Positions 8,133 through 18,000 of a stretch of DNA of 64,000 bases are shown in pieces. The notes beneath the pieces are model-generated. The model was given only the letters and a program-made list of their open reading frames with translations. It was not told where the DNA came from and did not search any database. The number at the start of each line of letters is the position of its first letter. Within the stretch, counting starts at the first letter, position 1. The stretch spans positions 5,430,501 through 5,494,500 of the forward strand of contig JADJPE010000005.1 of NCBI GenBank assembly GCA_016713425.1. The letters run 5' to 3'. The position numbers were made by a program, and so were the translations under genes. The DNA comes from Deltaproteobacteria bacterium. Its GTDB lineage: Bacteria; Myxococcota; Kuafuiibacteriia; Kuafuiibacteriales; Kuafuiibacteriaceae.

Positions 8133-11100
8133 TCACGCGGTCGGACGATCTTCCTTCACCGCGTCATCCAGCGTCGCCTGGACCTGGATCATCTCAAAGG
8201 ACTCGATCACATCACCCACCTTGATGTCGTTGAAGCGGTCGATCCCCATACCGCACTCAAGGCCTTCCTTGACCTCTCGAACGTCGTCTTTGAAGCGCTT
8301 CAGGCTCGACAACTTGCCTTCATAGACCGGCTTGCTGTCGCGCAGGAGACGAATGCTCGCACGCCGCGCGACCACGCCGTCGACGATGATGCACCCGGCC
8401 ACTGTACCAACCTTCGGAACGCTGAAGGTTTGGCGGACCTCCGCTCGGCCCAGGTATCGCTCCTTCGCCACCGGCGAAAGGAGACCTTCCATCGCCTTGC
8501 GAACCTCATCGACCGCCTCATAGATGATGTCGTACGTTCGAACGTCCACATCCATCGATCGCGCCGATTTCAAAGCCTTGGTATCCGGTCGGACACCAAA
8601 CCCAAGCACAATCGCGTCGGAGGCCCGCGCGAATTCGACATCGGATTCCACGATCGCGCCGACGGCCGCCGTAATCACCAAGACCTTGACCTTCTCGGTC
8701 GAGAGTGCCGACAGCGCTGCCCGAACCGCCTCGGCAGAGCCTTGAGCATCCGCCTTGACAATGATCCGCAGCTCCTTCTGCTCACCCGCTTTGATCCGGT
8801 CGTAGAGATCCTGCAAGGAGGACGTCGATCGCTCCCCAAGCTCAACCGTACGGCGCCGCTCGCGTCGGTGCGCAGCCAAAAGCTTGGCGTCGGACAGGCT
8901 CTCCGCCACGCGAAGCTCCTCACCCGGATTCGGAACACCATCGAGCCCCAAGATCTCGACCGGTGTCGAAGGCAAAGCCTCCTTGGTTTGCCGCCCACCA
9001 TCCACGAGCATGGCGCGAACCTTGCCAATATTCTCGCCAACCACGACGATCTCGCCGGTTCTCAGAGTCCCCTCTTTGATGAGCACGGTGGCCACCGGTC
9101 CCCGTCCCTTATCGAGATGGGCTTCGACCACCACGCCCACCGCCGGCGCGTCCTGGTTTGCCTTCAGCTCCATGATCTCGGACTGCAACGCAATCTGCTC
9201 AAGGAGTTCTTCAACGCCCTCGCCCGTCTTCGCCGAGACGCGCTTCCAGAGCACCTCGCCGCCCCAATCCTCGACGAGCAAGCCTTGATCCGCGAGTTGC
9301 TGCAGCACTCGGTCGGTATTCGCCTCAGGCTTATCGATCTTGTTCATCGCGATGATGATCGGCACTTCCGCGCTCTTGGCGTGTTCGATCGCCTCAAGCG
9401 TCTGCGGCATGACACCGTCATCCGCGGCAACCACGAGCACCACAATATCGGTCACGTTGGCGCCACGCGCACGCATCTGACTGAACGCTGCATGGCCCGG
9501 TGTATCGAGGAAGGTCACTGGCCCCCGCGAAGTCGTCACCTGGTAGCCAGCGATTCGCTGCGTAATGCCACCGGCCTCCCCGCCCGCGACATTCGTATGC
9601 CGAATGTAGTCGAGCAGAGATGTCTTCCCGTGATCGACGTGCCCCATCACCGTCACGACCGGGGCGCGGGATGAGGAGTTGTCTTCATCGTGACCTGCGC
9701 GCGCGGCCTTGAGGCTCACGCCCGAGAGGTGTCGTTCTTCGTCGAACTGCAATGACTGAACCTCGTACCCGAACTCCTGACAGACGGTCGCCGCCGTGTC
9801 GTGATCCAAAGGCTGATTCATCGACGCCATGACGCCATGTCGCACCAACCACGAAATGACTTGGCTCGCTTTCAAGCTCATCTGCTGAGAGAGCTGCGCG
9901 ACGGTTATCGCATCACCAATCTCGATCGGCTTGCGGTTCGCCTCCGCGAGATCCGGACGCCGAACCACCTTCTTCGCACCTTTGACGCGCTTCCGATTCG
10001 GCGCCGGGTAGTAGACCTGGCCACGCCGAACCTCCAGCAGATCCTTGGCTGAGAGCTCGTCGCGCCGCCGAGCGCTCCGGCCGCTCTTACCCTTCGCGGC
10101 CTCCTTGCGCACGTCGACCAACTCACGGTGCTTGCCCGATGCATCCTTGCGCACCTCGAGCTCCCGTTTGGGAGACGCCGCAACCTCTACCTCGGGCGTG
10201 GGGCGTCCCCAATCCTTCGGAGGCTCAGGTCGCTTGGATGCGCCCAACCGTGCTTTGAGAACGCTCGGATCAATCGTCCGTACGATCTTACCTTTGGCGA
10301 GTTCTTCCGTCTTCTTCACCGCGACCACCGTAGACGGCGGGGGAGGCGCGACACGAGCTTCCTTCTCTGGCCGTTTAATATTTATAAAATCAAACTCCGA
10401 GATTCCGAAATCTTCGACCTCGGGTTTTTCTTCTTCCTCATCGTAGGATTCGTCTCGTTTGCGATCCGGGCGAGCCACGCGCGCCTCGCGACGCTCACGC
10501 CGGGGCTCGTCGTCGTCGCTTCGAGCCGTCGTCGTCGCTTCGCCGAGGTCAGGCTCTGCCAAAGACGCCTCTTGCGCCCCCCGCGCGGGCAGCGCGGCGC
10601 TCGACGCGGCCTGGGGCTCGGCATCGGGCACCGCGAGTGCGACCGAATCGGAGGCTTGCGCGCTCTCGGGCGCGACCTCGCGAGACGATTCACCGAGGAC
10701 CGTCGTTTCCGCCAGCACCGGAGCAACCCCGGCGGCCGGCGCTTCGGCGGCTTCGAGCTCAGAGGTCTGAGTCGCCTCGAGCGCCTCATCATGGCTCTGT
10801 CCGTCCGCACCGACGAGCTCTTCGCCCACCGACTCGGACGCGGCATCCTCAGCCCCGCCAACATCTTCTTCGTCGCGCGAAGCGGCGACGAGGACATCCG
10901 GCACGCCATCCTCAGCATCCGCAGAATATCCATCCGCAGAATCGCTCAGATCAAAAGAAGTCGAGCCGTCACCCGCCAGCTCCGAGCCATCGAGGCCGCT
11001 CTCGTCCTCATCGGTGGACGACGCCTGCGCGTTCTCGCCGGCACCTGGTCGATCGTCCGCATCCTTCGGACGCCGCCGAATCACGCCGCGGCTGATGCGC

Positions 11101-11282
11101 CGCTCGTCCGTCTTCGCTCGACGTTCTGCCTCGGCCTTGTCGAGCAAGCGCTTCACCTCGTCGGCATCAACGCTCGACGAGTGCGACTTGACGTCGAAGC
11201 CCAGCTTCTGAAGCTTGTCGATCAGATCTCGGTTCGTGTAGCCGAGCTCTCGGGCGACTTCGAATATCCGCTTCTTGCCCAT
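8133..11282 (-). CDS. infB: Translation initiation factor IF-2
   Basis: GTPase that places fMet-tRNA on the 30S subunit and promotes 50S joining. The protein is 1049 aa, long for the family. It has an N-terminal IF2_N helix bundle (GKKRIFEVARELG), then about 350 residues of acidic and Ala-rich low complexity, a second IF2_N motif (ITVAQLSQQMSLKASQVI), and the G domain from about 540 with GHVDHGKT, DTPGHAAF and NKID. Beta-barrel domain II, domain III and the C2 domain follow. The start codon overlaps the upstream stop as TAATG, which suggests coupling to the YlxR-L7Ae gene. Confidence 0.97.
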   Translation of the reverse strand: MGKKRIFEVARELGYTNRDLIDKLQKLGFDVKSHSSSVDADEVKRLLDKAEAERRAKTDERRISRGVIRRRPKDADDRPGAGENAQASSTDEDESGLDGSELAGDGSTSFDLSDSADGYSADAEDGVPDVLVAASRDEEDVGGAEDAASESVGEELVGADGQSHDEALEATQTSELEAAEAPAAGVAPVLAETTVLGESSREVAPESAQASDSVALAVPDAEPQAASSAALPARGAQEASLAEPDLGEATTTARSDDDEPRRERREARVARPDRKRDESYDEEEEKPEVEDFGISEFDFINIKRPEKEARVAPPPPSTVVAVKKTEELAKGKIVRTIDPSVLKARLGASKRPEPPKDWGRPTPEVEVAASPKRELEVRKDASGKHRELVDVRKEAAKGKSGRSARRRDELSAKDLLEVRRGQVYYPAPNRKRVKGAKKVVRRPDLAEANRKPIEIGDAITVAQLSQQMSLKASQVISWLVRHGVMASMNQPLDHDTAATVCQEFGYEVQSLQFDEERHLSGVSLKAARAGHDEDNSSSRAPVVTVMGHVDHGKTSLLDYIRHTNVAGGEAGGITQRIAGYQVTTSRGPVTFLDTPGHAAFSQMRARGANVTDIVVLVVAADDGVMPQTLEAIEHAKSAEVPIIIAMNKIDKPEANTDRVLQQLADQGLLVEDWGGEVLWKRVSAKTGEGVEELLEQIALQSEIMELKANQDAPAVGVVVEAHLDKGRGPVATVLIKEGTLRTGEIVVVGENIGKVRAMLVDGGRQTKEALPSTPVEILGLDGVPNPGEELRVAESLSDAKLLAAHRRERRRTVELGERSTSSLQDLYDRIKAGEQKELRIIVKADAQGSAEAVRAALSALSTEKVKVLVITAAVGAIVESDVEFARASDAIVLGFGVRPDTKALKSARSMDVDVRTYDIIYEAVDEVRKAMEGLLSPVAKERYLGRAEVRQTFSVPKVGTVAGCIIVDGVVARRASIRLLRDSKPVYEGKLSSLKRFKDDVREVKEGLECGMGIDRFNDIKVGDVIESFEMIQVQATLDDAVKEDRPTA

Positions 11283-11929
11283 TAATCACTTTCCCTCAAA
11301 CAAAGCCCGCTCAGCCGGTCAGACGCCTCGCGCATGCGCTGCGCGAAGGTCCCGGGACGAATCCCAACCGCACCGACATCTTGGCGCCCCAATGCATGAC
11401 CGATCGACGCCTTGGTGGCGAATCGCATCAAGGGCACCGGTTCGTCCAGCCGCGAAATCACGTCCGCGATCTCTTGCGCGGCGCGCGGGCTGACGTCTTC
11501 TGCGACAAACACCAGGGCAACCTCGCCGTGCACCAGCCCCTCAGCGACGTAGTCCACCCCAAAAATCACCTGGTTGGCGCGCCATCCAAATGCAATAAGC
11601 TCTAAAATCCGGTCATTTAGGCGAGTCGTCGTCGCGATGAGTATCTGCGTCTGCGCCTCCGGGTCCAGAATCCGCGCCTGGCCCCGAAACAGACGTCCAA
11701 GCCCCTTTGGCGTCAAAGCCTCCGCGAGCGCGGCTCGCTTGGCCTCCACATAGACGCCGCGACCTGGCATTCGCCCCAGCACATCCACGAAGGGCGTGCC
11801 GTCCTCGGCTAAGCACAGCCGCAGGAGCCCCGCCTTGGGCCTCGAAGCCCGCGACACGGCACACCTTCTCTTTGGGCCGCCGCTGATGTTCATCTGGGTA
11901 TCCAAGATCGTCAAACCGTCGTTGCCCAT
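11282..11929 (-). CDS. YlxR (DUF448) - ribosomal L7Ae-family fusion protein
   Basis: 215 aa with two RNA-binding modules. The N-terminal YlxR/DUF448 domain (about 15-80) has GPKRRCAVSR, LLRLCL and the RMPGRGVYV loop. The first Cys of the usual CxxC is kept and the second is Ser. The C-terminal half (about 85-185) is L7Ae/L30e-like (GWRANQVIFGVDYVAEGL, ALVFVAEDVSP). In Bacillus these are separate ylxR and ylxQ genes between nusA and infB; here one reading frame joins them. The start is ATG 11929 with AAAGGG 8 nt upstream, 11 nt after nusA. A role as an RNA-binding accessory of NusA or the ribosome is inferred. Confidence 0.88.
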   Translation of the reverse strand: MGNDGLTILDTQMNISGGPKRRCAVSRASRPKAGLLRLCLAEDGTPFVDVLGRMPGRGVYVEAKRAALAEALTPKGLGRLFRGQARILDPEAQTQILIATTTRLNDRILELIAFGWRANQVIFGVDYVAEGLVHGEVALVFVAEDVSPRAAQEIADVISRLDEPVPLMRFATKASIGHALGRQDVGAVGIRPGTFAQRMREASDRLSGLCLRESD

Positions 11930-11940
11930 CCGTCGACCCT

Positions 11941-13590
11941 TTAGGCCGAGAGCGACGTGTCCCCCGCACTCAACGTCTCCGCAAGGTACTCTGACGGCTG
12001 GTAGTCTTCCTCAGGTCCGGCGTTCTCGTCCGATATCTCCTGAGCCTCGCCCGCCGCCTCTCGATCCAAGAATCGCAGAGCCGCATGCCGCAATGCGTCC
12101 AGCTTCTCCGCCGACAGCCCCGAACGCTCCGCTGCACCGCGCAGATCCGTCAGCTCCGCCAGATCTTCCACGAAGAAGATTCCAGCCGCTTCAAGCTTCG
12201 GTACCAGCGACGAAGCCATGCCCCGGACACGGACGATCCGTTCGGCCTCCGGCATGCGCGTCTTTCGGCGATCGGCGTCGCCAAACATCTCCTTCGCTTG
12301 GATCCGCGCCTGCTTCTCTTCCTCGAGCTTCATGTCTTTGCGTTCCGAGTCTTCCTCGGCCACGACACGCTTGGAGTCTTCTTTGAGGCGAGCGGCCATC
12401 TCCTCGCCGATCCCAGGAATCGAAGCGAGGAAGCTCACATCCGTCTGCAAGATGTCTTGCGCACACCGAATACCGTAGTTGTACAATGTCTGCATGTGAA
12501 TATCGTTCACCGACGCCAAGCGGCCAAGCGATTTGAACGCTCGGTCCTTGATCTCTTTGACCTTGGCCTCAGACACGATGTCGAGCTTCCATCCGGCGAG
12601 CTGCGACGCGAGACGCACATTCTGCCCGCGGCGCCCGATCGCAAGCGAAAGCTGATCATCCGGAACAATAATTTCCATCGCGTGATTGGACTCGTCGACC
12701 AACACGCGGCTCACCTCGGCCGGCGCCAAAGCGTTGCAGACGAATCGCGCGGGGTCCTCGCTGTATGGAACGATGTCGACCTTCTCACCCCGGAGCTCCT
12801 GCACGACCGCTTGAACGCGGGAGCCCTTCATGCCGACGCAAGCACCCACCGGATCAACGTCGCGATCGGAGGAAGAGACCGCGATCTTCGATCGAGCCCC
12901 CGGCTCCCGAGCCGCCGCCTCGATCTTGACGATGCCCTCGTAGATCTCCGGCACCTCTTTCTCGAAGAGCTTGACCAAGAGCCCCGGTGACGTACGCGAC
13001 AACACGATCTGCGAACCGCGCGCCTGTTTGTTCACATCGACGACATAAGCCTGGATCCGATCGTTCAACCGGTATGACTCGCGCGGACACTGCTCTCGCA
13101 TCGGCAGCACCGCCTCCGCGCGACCGAGGTCTACAATCAAGTTGCCGCGCTCGAAGCGCGTCACGACGCCCGTGACGAGCTCTTCTTTGCGATCCGCGTA
13201 CTCATTGAAGATCTTCTCCCGCTCCGCCTCACGAACGCGCTGAATGATGACCTGCTTGGCCGTCTGCGCCGCGATGCGGCCGAGATCCGCCTTCTCGATT
13301 CGGATGCCGAGCGAGTCACCCATCTGGCAGTCGGGGTCCAGCTCGAGAGCGTCGTCCATGAGGACCTCGGTGTTTGGATCGCTCACGGTTTCGACGACGG
13401 TGCGAAACTCGAAGATCTCGACGTCGCCGCTGTCCTCATTGAAGTGGGCTTCGATGTCGCGCTGGATGCCATAGACCTTGCGCGCGGCCGTCAACATCGC
13501 GGCCTCGAGCGCCTCCACGAGGATGTCCTTCGCCAACCGCTTGTCCTTGGCGACCTGGTCAATGATTTCCGAGAGATTAACGAGTTCCAT
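11941..13590 (-). CDS. nusA: Transcription termination/antitermination protein NusA
   Basis: RNA polymerase-bound factor that modulates pausing, termination and antitermination. It is 549 aa: N-terminal RNAP-binding domain (1-130), S1 domain (VTGVVTRFERGNLIVDLG), two KH domains (PVGACVGMKGSRVQAVV; SLAIGRRGQNVRLAS), then a C-terminal helix-hairpin-helix/acidic region (SIPGIGEEMAARL and a second copy near 465-525). The start ATG 13590 has AGGA 6 nt upstream; the preceding TTG is rejected. It follows rimP by 37 nt. Confidence 0.97.
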   Translation of the reverse strand: MELVNLSEIIDQVAKDKRLAKDILVEALEAAMLTAARKVYGIQRDIEAHFNEDSGDVEIFEFRTVVETVSDPNTEVLMDDALELDPDCQMGDSLGIRIEKADLGRIAAQTAKQVIIQRVREAEREKIFNEYADRKEELVTGVVTRFERGNLIVDLGRAEAVLPMREQCPRESYRLNDRIQAYVVDVNKQARGSQIVLSRTSPGLLVKLFEKEVPEIYEGIVKIEAAAREPGARSKIAVSSSDRDVDPVGACVGMKGSRVQAVVQELRGEKVDIVPYSEDPARFVCNALAPAEVSRVLVDESNHAMEIIVPDDQLSLAIGRRGQNVRLASQLAGWKLDIVSEAKVKEIKDRAFKSLGRLASVNDIHMQTLYNYGIRCAQDILQTDVSFLASIPGIGEEMAARLKEDSKRVVAEEDSERKDMKLEEEKQARIQAKEMFGDADRRKTRMPEAERIVRVRGMASSLVPKLEAAGIFFVEDLAELTDLRGAAERSGLSAEKLDALRHAALRFLDREAAGEAQEISDENAGPEEDYQPSEYLAETLSAGDTSLSA

Positions 13591-13627
13591 CAAACGTCCT
13601 CTGGTCCTTGCGCCGGCTCCGTCGGCT

Positions 13628-14140
13628 TCAAACCGGCCCGCCGCGCGAGAGATCTGGCTCTAGGTTCGCCTTTGCTACCTGCCTCAGCTCAAGCTGCCGC
13701 TCAGCGCCATCCACGTGGATGCTCAGCAGGCCGCCCTCGTGCTTCGTGAGGATTCCCGTGAACACCTTTCGGTCCCCTATTCGCTCGAACGTCTTGATCT
13801 TCACTCTGGCCCCGACCGAGCGATCGAAGTGTTCCGGCTTCGTGAGCGGACGATAGATACCGGGCGAAGACACCTCGAGGTGGTACTGCCCCGGCACAAC
13901 ATCCTCCACATCGAGCAGGTCGGACACGACCCGAGAGACGTTGGAGCAATCCTCAACACCGATCGCACGCTCAGCCGTCCCCGGCGGAATCGTGTCGATG
14001 TAAATCCGCAGAATCTGCCGGCCGCGGTCGGAGACGTACTCGACGTCTACCAACTCGTATCCCTCACGACCAAGCACGGGGTCGATGAGCGCCTTTACCT
14101 GCTCCACCAATTCGGTGCTCTTCGTCACCAGCGACTCCAT
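13628..14140 (-). CDS. rimP: Ribosome maturation factor RimP
   Basis: Needed for early maturation of the 30S subunit. From ATG 14140 the protein is 170 aa, typical for the family. It shows LIDPVLGREGYELVDVEYV, LRIYID, the VEDCSNVSR helix and the hallmark EVSSPGIYRPLTKPEHF. A GTG 35 codons upstream (14245) is in frame but would place the leader terminator inside the coding sequence, so I reject it. It is the first gene of the nusA-infB operon. Confidence 0.94.
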   Translation of the reverse strand: MESLVTKSTELVEQVKALIDPVLGREGYELVDVEYVSDRGRQILRIYIDTIPPGTAERAIGVEDCSNVSRVVSDLLDVEDVVPGQYHLEVSSPGIYRPLTKPEHFDRSVGARVKIKTFERIGDRKVFTGILTKHEGGLLSIHVDGAERQLELRQVAKANLEPDLSRGGPV

Positions 14141-14154
14141 TCGGTCCCAGGCAT

Positions 14155-14190
14155 AAAAAAAGGTGGGCGGCCCGAAGGCTCCCACCTTTC
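14155..14190 (-). terminator. Intrinsic terminator directly upstream of rimP (leader attenuator candidate)
   Basis: On the minus strand GGTGGG (14181-14186) pairs with CCCACC (14162-14167). An inner GCC-TTCG-GGC hairpin with a UUCG tetraloop stacks on top, and seven T's follow at once (14155-14161). A-T pairs extend the stem at its base. The run ends 14 nt before the rimP start codon. No minus-strand gene lies upstream (the neighbour is divergent), so a transcript reaching this point must begin inside the 115-bp divergent region. The terminator therefore sits in the leader of the nusA operon. Confidence 0.8.
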
Positions 14191-14304
14191 TTTCGGCCGC
14201 CGCCGAGAGAAGGGTTTCTTCCGACACCGTTACTCGCTCAAGCACCTCGGGTTGGCAAGAAAAAAGAGCGTCGAGGCGCGTAGATCGTCCCCTATGCTGC
14301 GGCC

Positions 14305-14889
14305 ATGAACATCATGGACGTGATTCGTCTGCGTCGCTCCATCAAACCCGAATCGATGAAAGCGGATCCTGTTGCCCGGGATCTGCTCGACCAACTCTTC
14401 GAGGCCGCGAACTGGGCGCCGAGCCACGGTCGAACCGAGCCTTGGCGATTCGTTGTCTTCACGGACGATGCGCGCCTCGATCTCGCCCGCGTCCTCGCGA
14501 GCGCGGAGGTCGGATCGTCCCCCGTCTCCGAGACCGATCCGACGTACCTCAAGCTGCGACAAAAGATGACGAACGCCCCCGTCGTCATCGCGATCATCTG
14601 CGCCCCTTCCCCGAACCCAAAGATCGAGCCGCACGAGGAGCTCGCTTCGGTGGCGATGGCCGTTCAAAACATGCATTTGTGTGCGCGCGCGCTTGGCCTC
14701 GGTGGCTTCTGGTCATCGGGGAAAAAGGCCTTTCACCCGGCCGTCGCATCGTTTCTCGAGGTCGCGCCTCCCGCACACTGCCTCGGCTTCTTCTATGTTG
14801 GATGGCCTGCGATCCCCTGGCCAAAAGGAGAGCGTGGTTCAGTGACCCACAAGGTCACCTGGCGCAACCGCACCGAACTTTCAATTTGA
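14305..14889 (+). CDS. Nitroreductase family protein
   Basis: A 194-aa FMN-dependent oxidoreductase of the NfsB/YdjA type. The flavin-binding signature is at the start (VIRLRRSIKP), followed by LFEAANWAPSHGRTEPWRFVV. The hydrophobic AVQNMHLCARALGLGGFWSSG is in the middle and a GFFYVGWPA strand near the end. The substrate cannot be told from sequence; the short form with WAPSHGxTEPWRF resembles YdjA-like enzymes. It is divergent from rimP and convergent with ileS. Confidence 0.9.
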   Translation: MNIMDVIRLRRSIKPESMKADPVARDLLDQLFEAANWAPSHGRTEPWRFVVFTDDARLDLARVLASAEVGSSPVSETDPTYLKLRQKMTNAPVVIAIICAPSPNPKIEPHEELASVAMAVQNMHLCARALGLGGFWSSGKKAFHPAVASFLEVAPPAHCLGFFYVGWPAIPWPKGERGSVTHKVTWRNRTELSI

Positions 14890-14923
14890 TCCGAGATCGA
14901 TGTACACTCGGCTCACCCAGTTC

Positions 14924-14944
14924 TTCGGGTGGCTCGTCAGAAGA
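14924..14944 (-). repeat. 21-nt dispersed repeat, copy 2
   Basis: Matches 5799-5819 at 20 of 21 positions. It lies in the convergent gap between the nitroreductase gene and ileS, next to a perfect 12-bp hairpin at 14951-14979. On the minus strand it lies downstream of ileS. Confidence 0.6.
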
Positions 14945-14950
14945 TTTGCG

Positions 14951-14979
14951 CCCCACTCGGCGAACCTCGCCGAGTGGGG
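14951..14979. other. Perfect 12-bp hairpin between convergent genes
   Basis: CCCCACTCGGCG, a 5-nt loop (AACCT) and CGCCGAGTGGGG. It lies between the ends of the nitroreductase gene and ileS. Neither side has a T-run, so it may protect 3' ends or act with Rho rather than terminate on its own. Confidence 0.55.
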
Positions 14980-15031
14980 ATGAGCAATCAGTCCGGATCA
15001 CGATCCACCATCGGCCCGCCGAAAAACAAAG

Positions 15032-18000
15032 CTACGAACGGCTCGTTCCTGCCGCATCGAAACGATCGCTCTTCTTCCCGGGGGTGCCGAGATCGACGAT
15101 GCCGATCCCGATCCTCTCATCGCCAACCGTCGCCTCGAAGACGTCGCTCGGGGCGACTTCGGAGACCAACCGGACGTCCGAAGCCAGCGTCTCCCGGCCG
15201 AGCTCCTCGCGGCGCTTCTCCAACGTTGCCGCCAAACGCTCGCTCAAGCCCCAAAGCGACAAAGAGATCCGCGCCGCAAAGTCGAGCTTAAGGTCCTTGC
15301 GTCGTCCCTGGACCTTGGAGAGGACCTCACGGAACAGGCCCTCCTCGATAAGCGCATCCGACAAGGTCGTGTTCAGCACCACGACACCCACCGGTCCTCC
15401 GGCCGCCGCGAACCCTTCCTTCGCTTCGACGGTCACGACGAGGTCTTCCTTCGTGAGCTCGACGGTGCCCGCATCGACGTCGAGCGTCACACGCCCGTTC
15501 TTGTCCAAGGCTCGCTGAAGCTCACCCGGATCTTTCGCCGCGATCGCCGCCTGCGTGGCCTTCATCTTCGGTCCGAGCCGCTTTCCAAGCGCTTGGAAGT
15601 TAGGCTTCACCCGGTAGCTCACATACTCCTCGGCGGCCCGAACGAATCGAATGGTCCGCACGTTGAGCTCGTCCTGCATGATGCCCACGTACTGGCTCAG
15701 CGCAGCCTCGCGCTCCGGTGCCGACAGCACGATCTCGGCTTCCTCCAGTGGTTGCCGCACCTTGATCTTCGTCTTCGCACGCACCTGAAGTCCGAGTGAA
15801 ACAAGCGCCCGAACCTCCGCCATATCCTGGGAGAGCACCTCATCCACGCGCGACGCATCACCGGTCGGGAAGAGCCGCAGGTGCACGCTGTCGGGATGTC
15901 CCTCGCCGTACTGACGCACGACGAGGTTCTGATACATATCTTCGGCCGCGAACGGGAGAAACGGCGCGATCATGAGTGCCAGATCGCGGAGGCATTGATA
16001 GAGCGTCCAATACGCGTCGAGCTTTTCTGGCCCCTTGCCTTCGGCCCAGAAGCTGTCGCGCGATCGGCGGACATACCAATTCGACAGGCCCTCTACGAAC
16101 TCGTTGAGCGCCTGCGTCGCCTCATAGGAGCGAAACGCATCCATGTGAAGAACGACGCTCATCTTCGTCTTCTCGAGCTCCGAGATGACCCATCGCTCGA
16201 GCAACGCCCGCTCTTTGACCGGACGTTTCGCCTTCTCGTGCTCGACGGGCGAGAAGCCGTCGATATTGGCGTAGGTGACGAAGAATGAGTAAACGTTGCG
16301 AAGCTTGATCGGCAGCTCCTTTTGGAGCGCTCGCACGTTGCTCAGCGAATGACGGGTGCTGTTCCAAGGTGGATTCGACGCCAAGAAGAACCAGCGAAAG
16401 GCGTCCGCGCCCGGTGCCGGCACGCTCTGATCCTCGACCATCACGCGCTGGCGCATCGGCAGACGCGGAACCTCGGCCGGTCTGACGTCCGCGGGCGCCG
16501 GTTCGAGCGCGAGGGCCTTCATGTCCTCTTCGGAGAGGATCACGACGCGTCGAGGGAGTCCCGTCTTCGTCGTTTGCGTACGCTTGCCCGCGACCCGGAG
16601 CTTCACCCGGCGTCGAATGCGATCGTCCGCAACGTCGCCCGTCTTCTCTGCATTCTCCGCCTTCTCCGTCTTCTCCGCCCTCTCTGTGGCTTCCGCCGGG
16701 ACACGCGAGACGGAGGTGGAGATCGACGGCGACGTGAGCACGACCTCGCTTCCATCCTTCAGGTCGAGGCCGTCGAGGTCCTCCGGTCCGATCAGCGCTT
16801 CGCCTGGGCGCGGAGGCTTGAAGTCCTTGGCGTACGGGGCATCCATCGTGACGACCGCGAGCTCCATTCGAACGGCGTCCAAGATAATCTCGGGAGGCGT
16901 ATAATTCCCGGAAGACTTCGATTCCTTCTTCCCGAACTGATCGAGCACGTGGCCGAGGACGATGCATCGCTTGTAAGGATGCGCCTCTCTCTTCTCTTCG
17001 AAGAGCAGGTTGGAGATCATCATCAAGGAGTAGAACCACCCGCGCGTCTGATCGATCGCTTCCGAGATGAAGTCAGCGGGAAACGCTCGTCTGAAGCGCT
17101 CTTCGCTGCCCTCCGCGTGCGGGTAGCCAAACTGCGCGAACGGCATGCACCCGGAGTCGAACCAACAATCGATCACCTCAGGGACACGCTTCATCGTGCC
17201 ACCGCATTCAGGCTTCACGCACGGCATCGTCACGGCGTCGATCCATGGCTTGTGCACCATCAGATCGAGTGACAGATCTTCGTTCTTATCGCGTGCCGCC
17301 GCGCGATCGGCGTGAAACCGCGAGAAGGCCTCTGGGTTTCGCTTCTCGATCGCCGCGCAAGAAGCCGGAGCCTCCATCGTCCCGCAGGTCTCGCATACCC
17401 AAATATTGAGCGGCGTGCCCCAAAATCGCTCGCGAGAAAGCGCCCAGTCGACGTTCCCCTCGAGAAAATCGCCGAAGCGGCCTTCCTTGATGTGCTCCGG
17501 AGCCCAAACCACCCGGCCGTTGTTTTCGATCACCCGATCGATCTTCTCGGTCGTACGGATGAACCACGCGTCGCGCGCGAACTGAATGAGCGGATCGCTG
17601 TCGGACCGCCAGCAGAATGGGTACTCGTGCGTGTAGGTCTCGTGATGAACGAGAATCCCGCGCGCCTTGAGGTCTTGGATGAGCGGGCGATCGGCATCCT
17701 TCACCCACGTGCCCTCGAGACCGAGTGATGCCAAACGTTCATCCATCTTTCCGTCCGGGCGGACCGTGCAGAGCAACTTGAGATCGCGCTTCGTCGTCTC
17801 GAGTTCCCGTCGCTCTTCCTTTCTCCAGACTTTCCAGTCGTCTTCACCAAAGGCCGGCGCCAGGTGGACGATGCCGGTCCCCACGTCGAGGGTCACAAAC
17901 CAATCGGGTGCGGTCGTATGCGAACGGTCGCCTCCGACGACCCGCCAGTAGCGGTCGTCCCCGTCCGTCGCGCCATGCGTGTCTTTCGTGAAGACATCGA

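Noticed and set aside
13628..14245. Longer RimP starting at GTG 14245
   Set aside because: The extra 35 residues have no RimP similarity and would place the T-run terminator inside the gene.
14951..14979. Strong intrinsic terminator between nitroreductase and ileS genes
   Set aside because: The 12-bp hairpin is perfect, but neither strand has a T-run after it, so I list it only as a hairpin.
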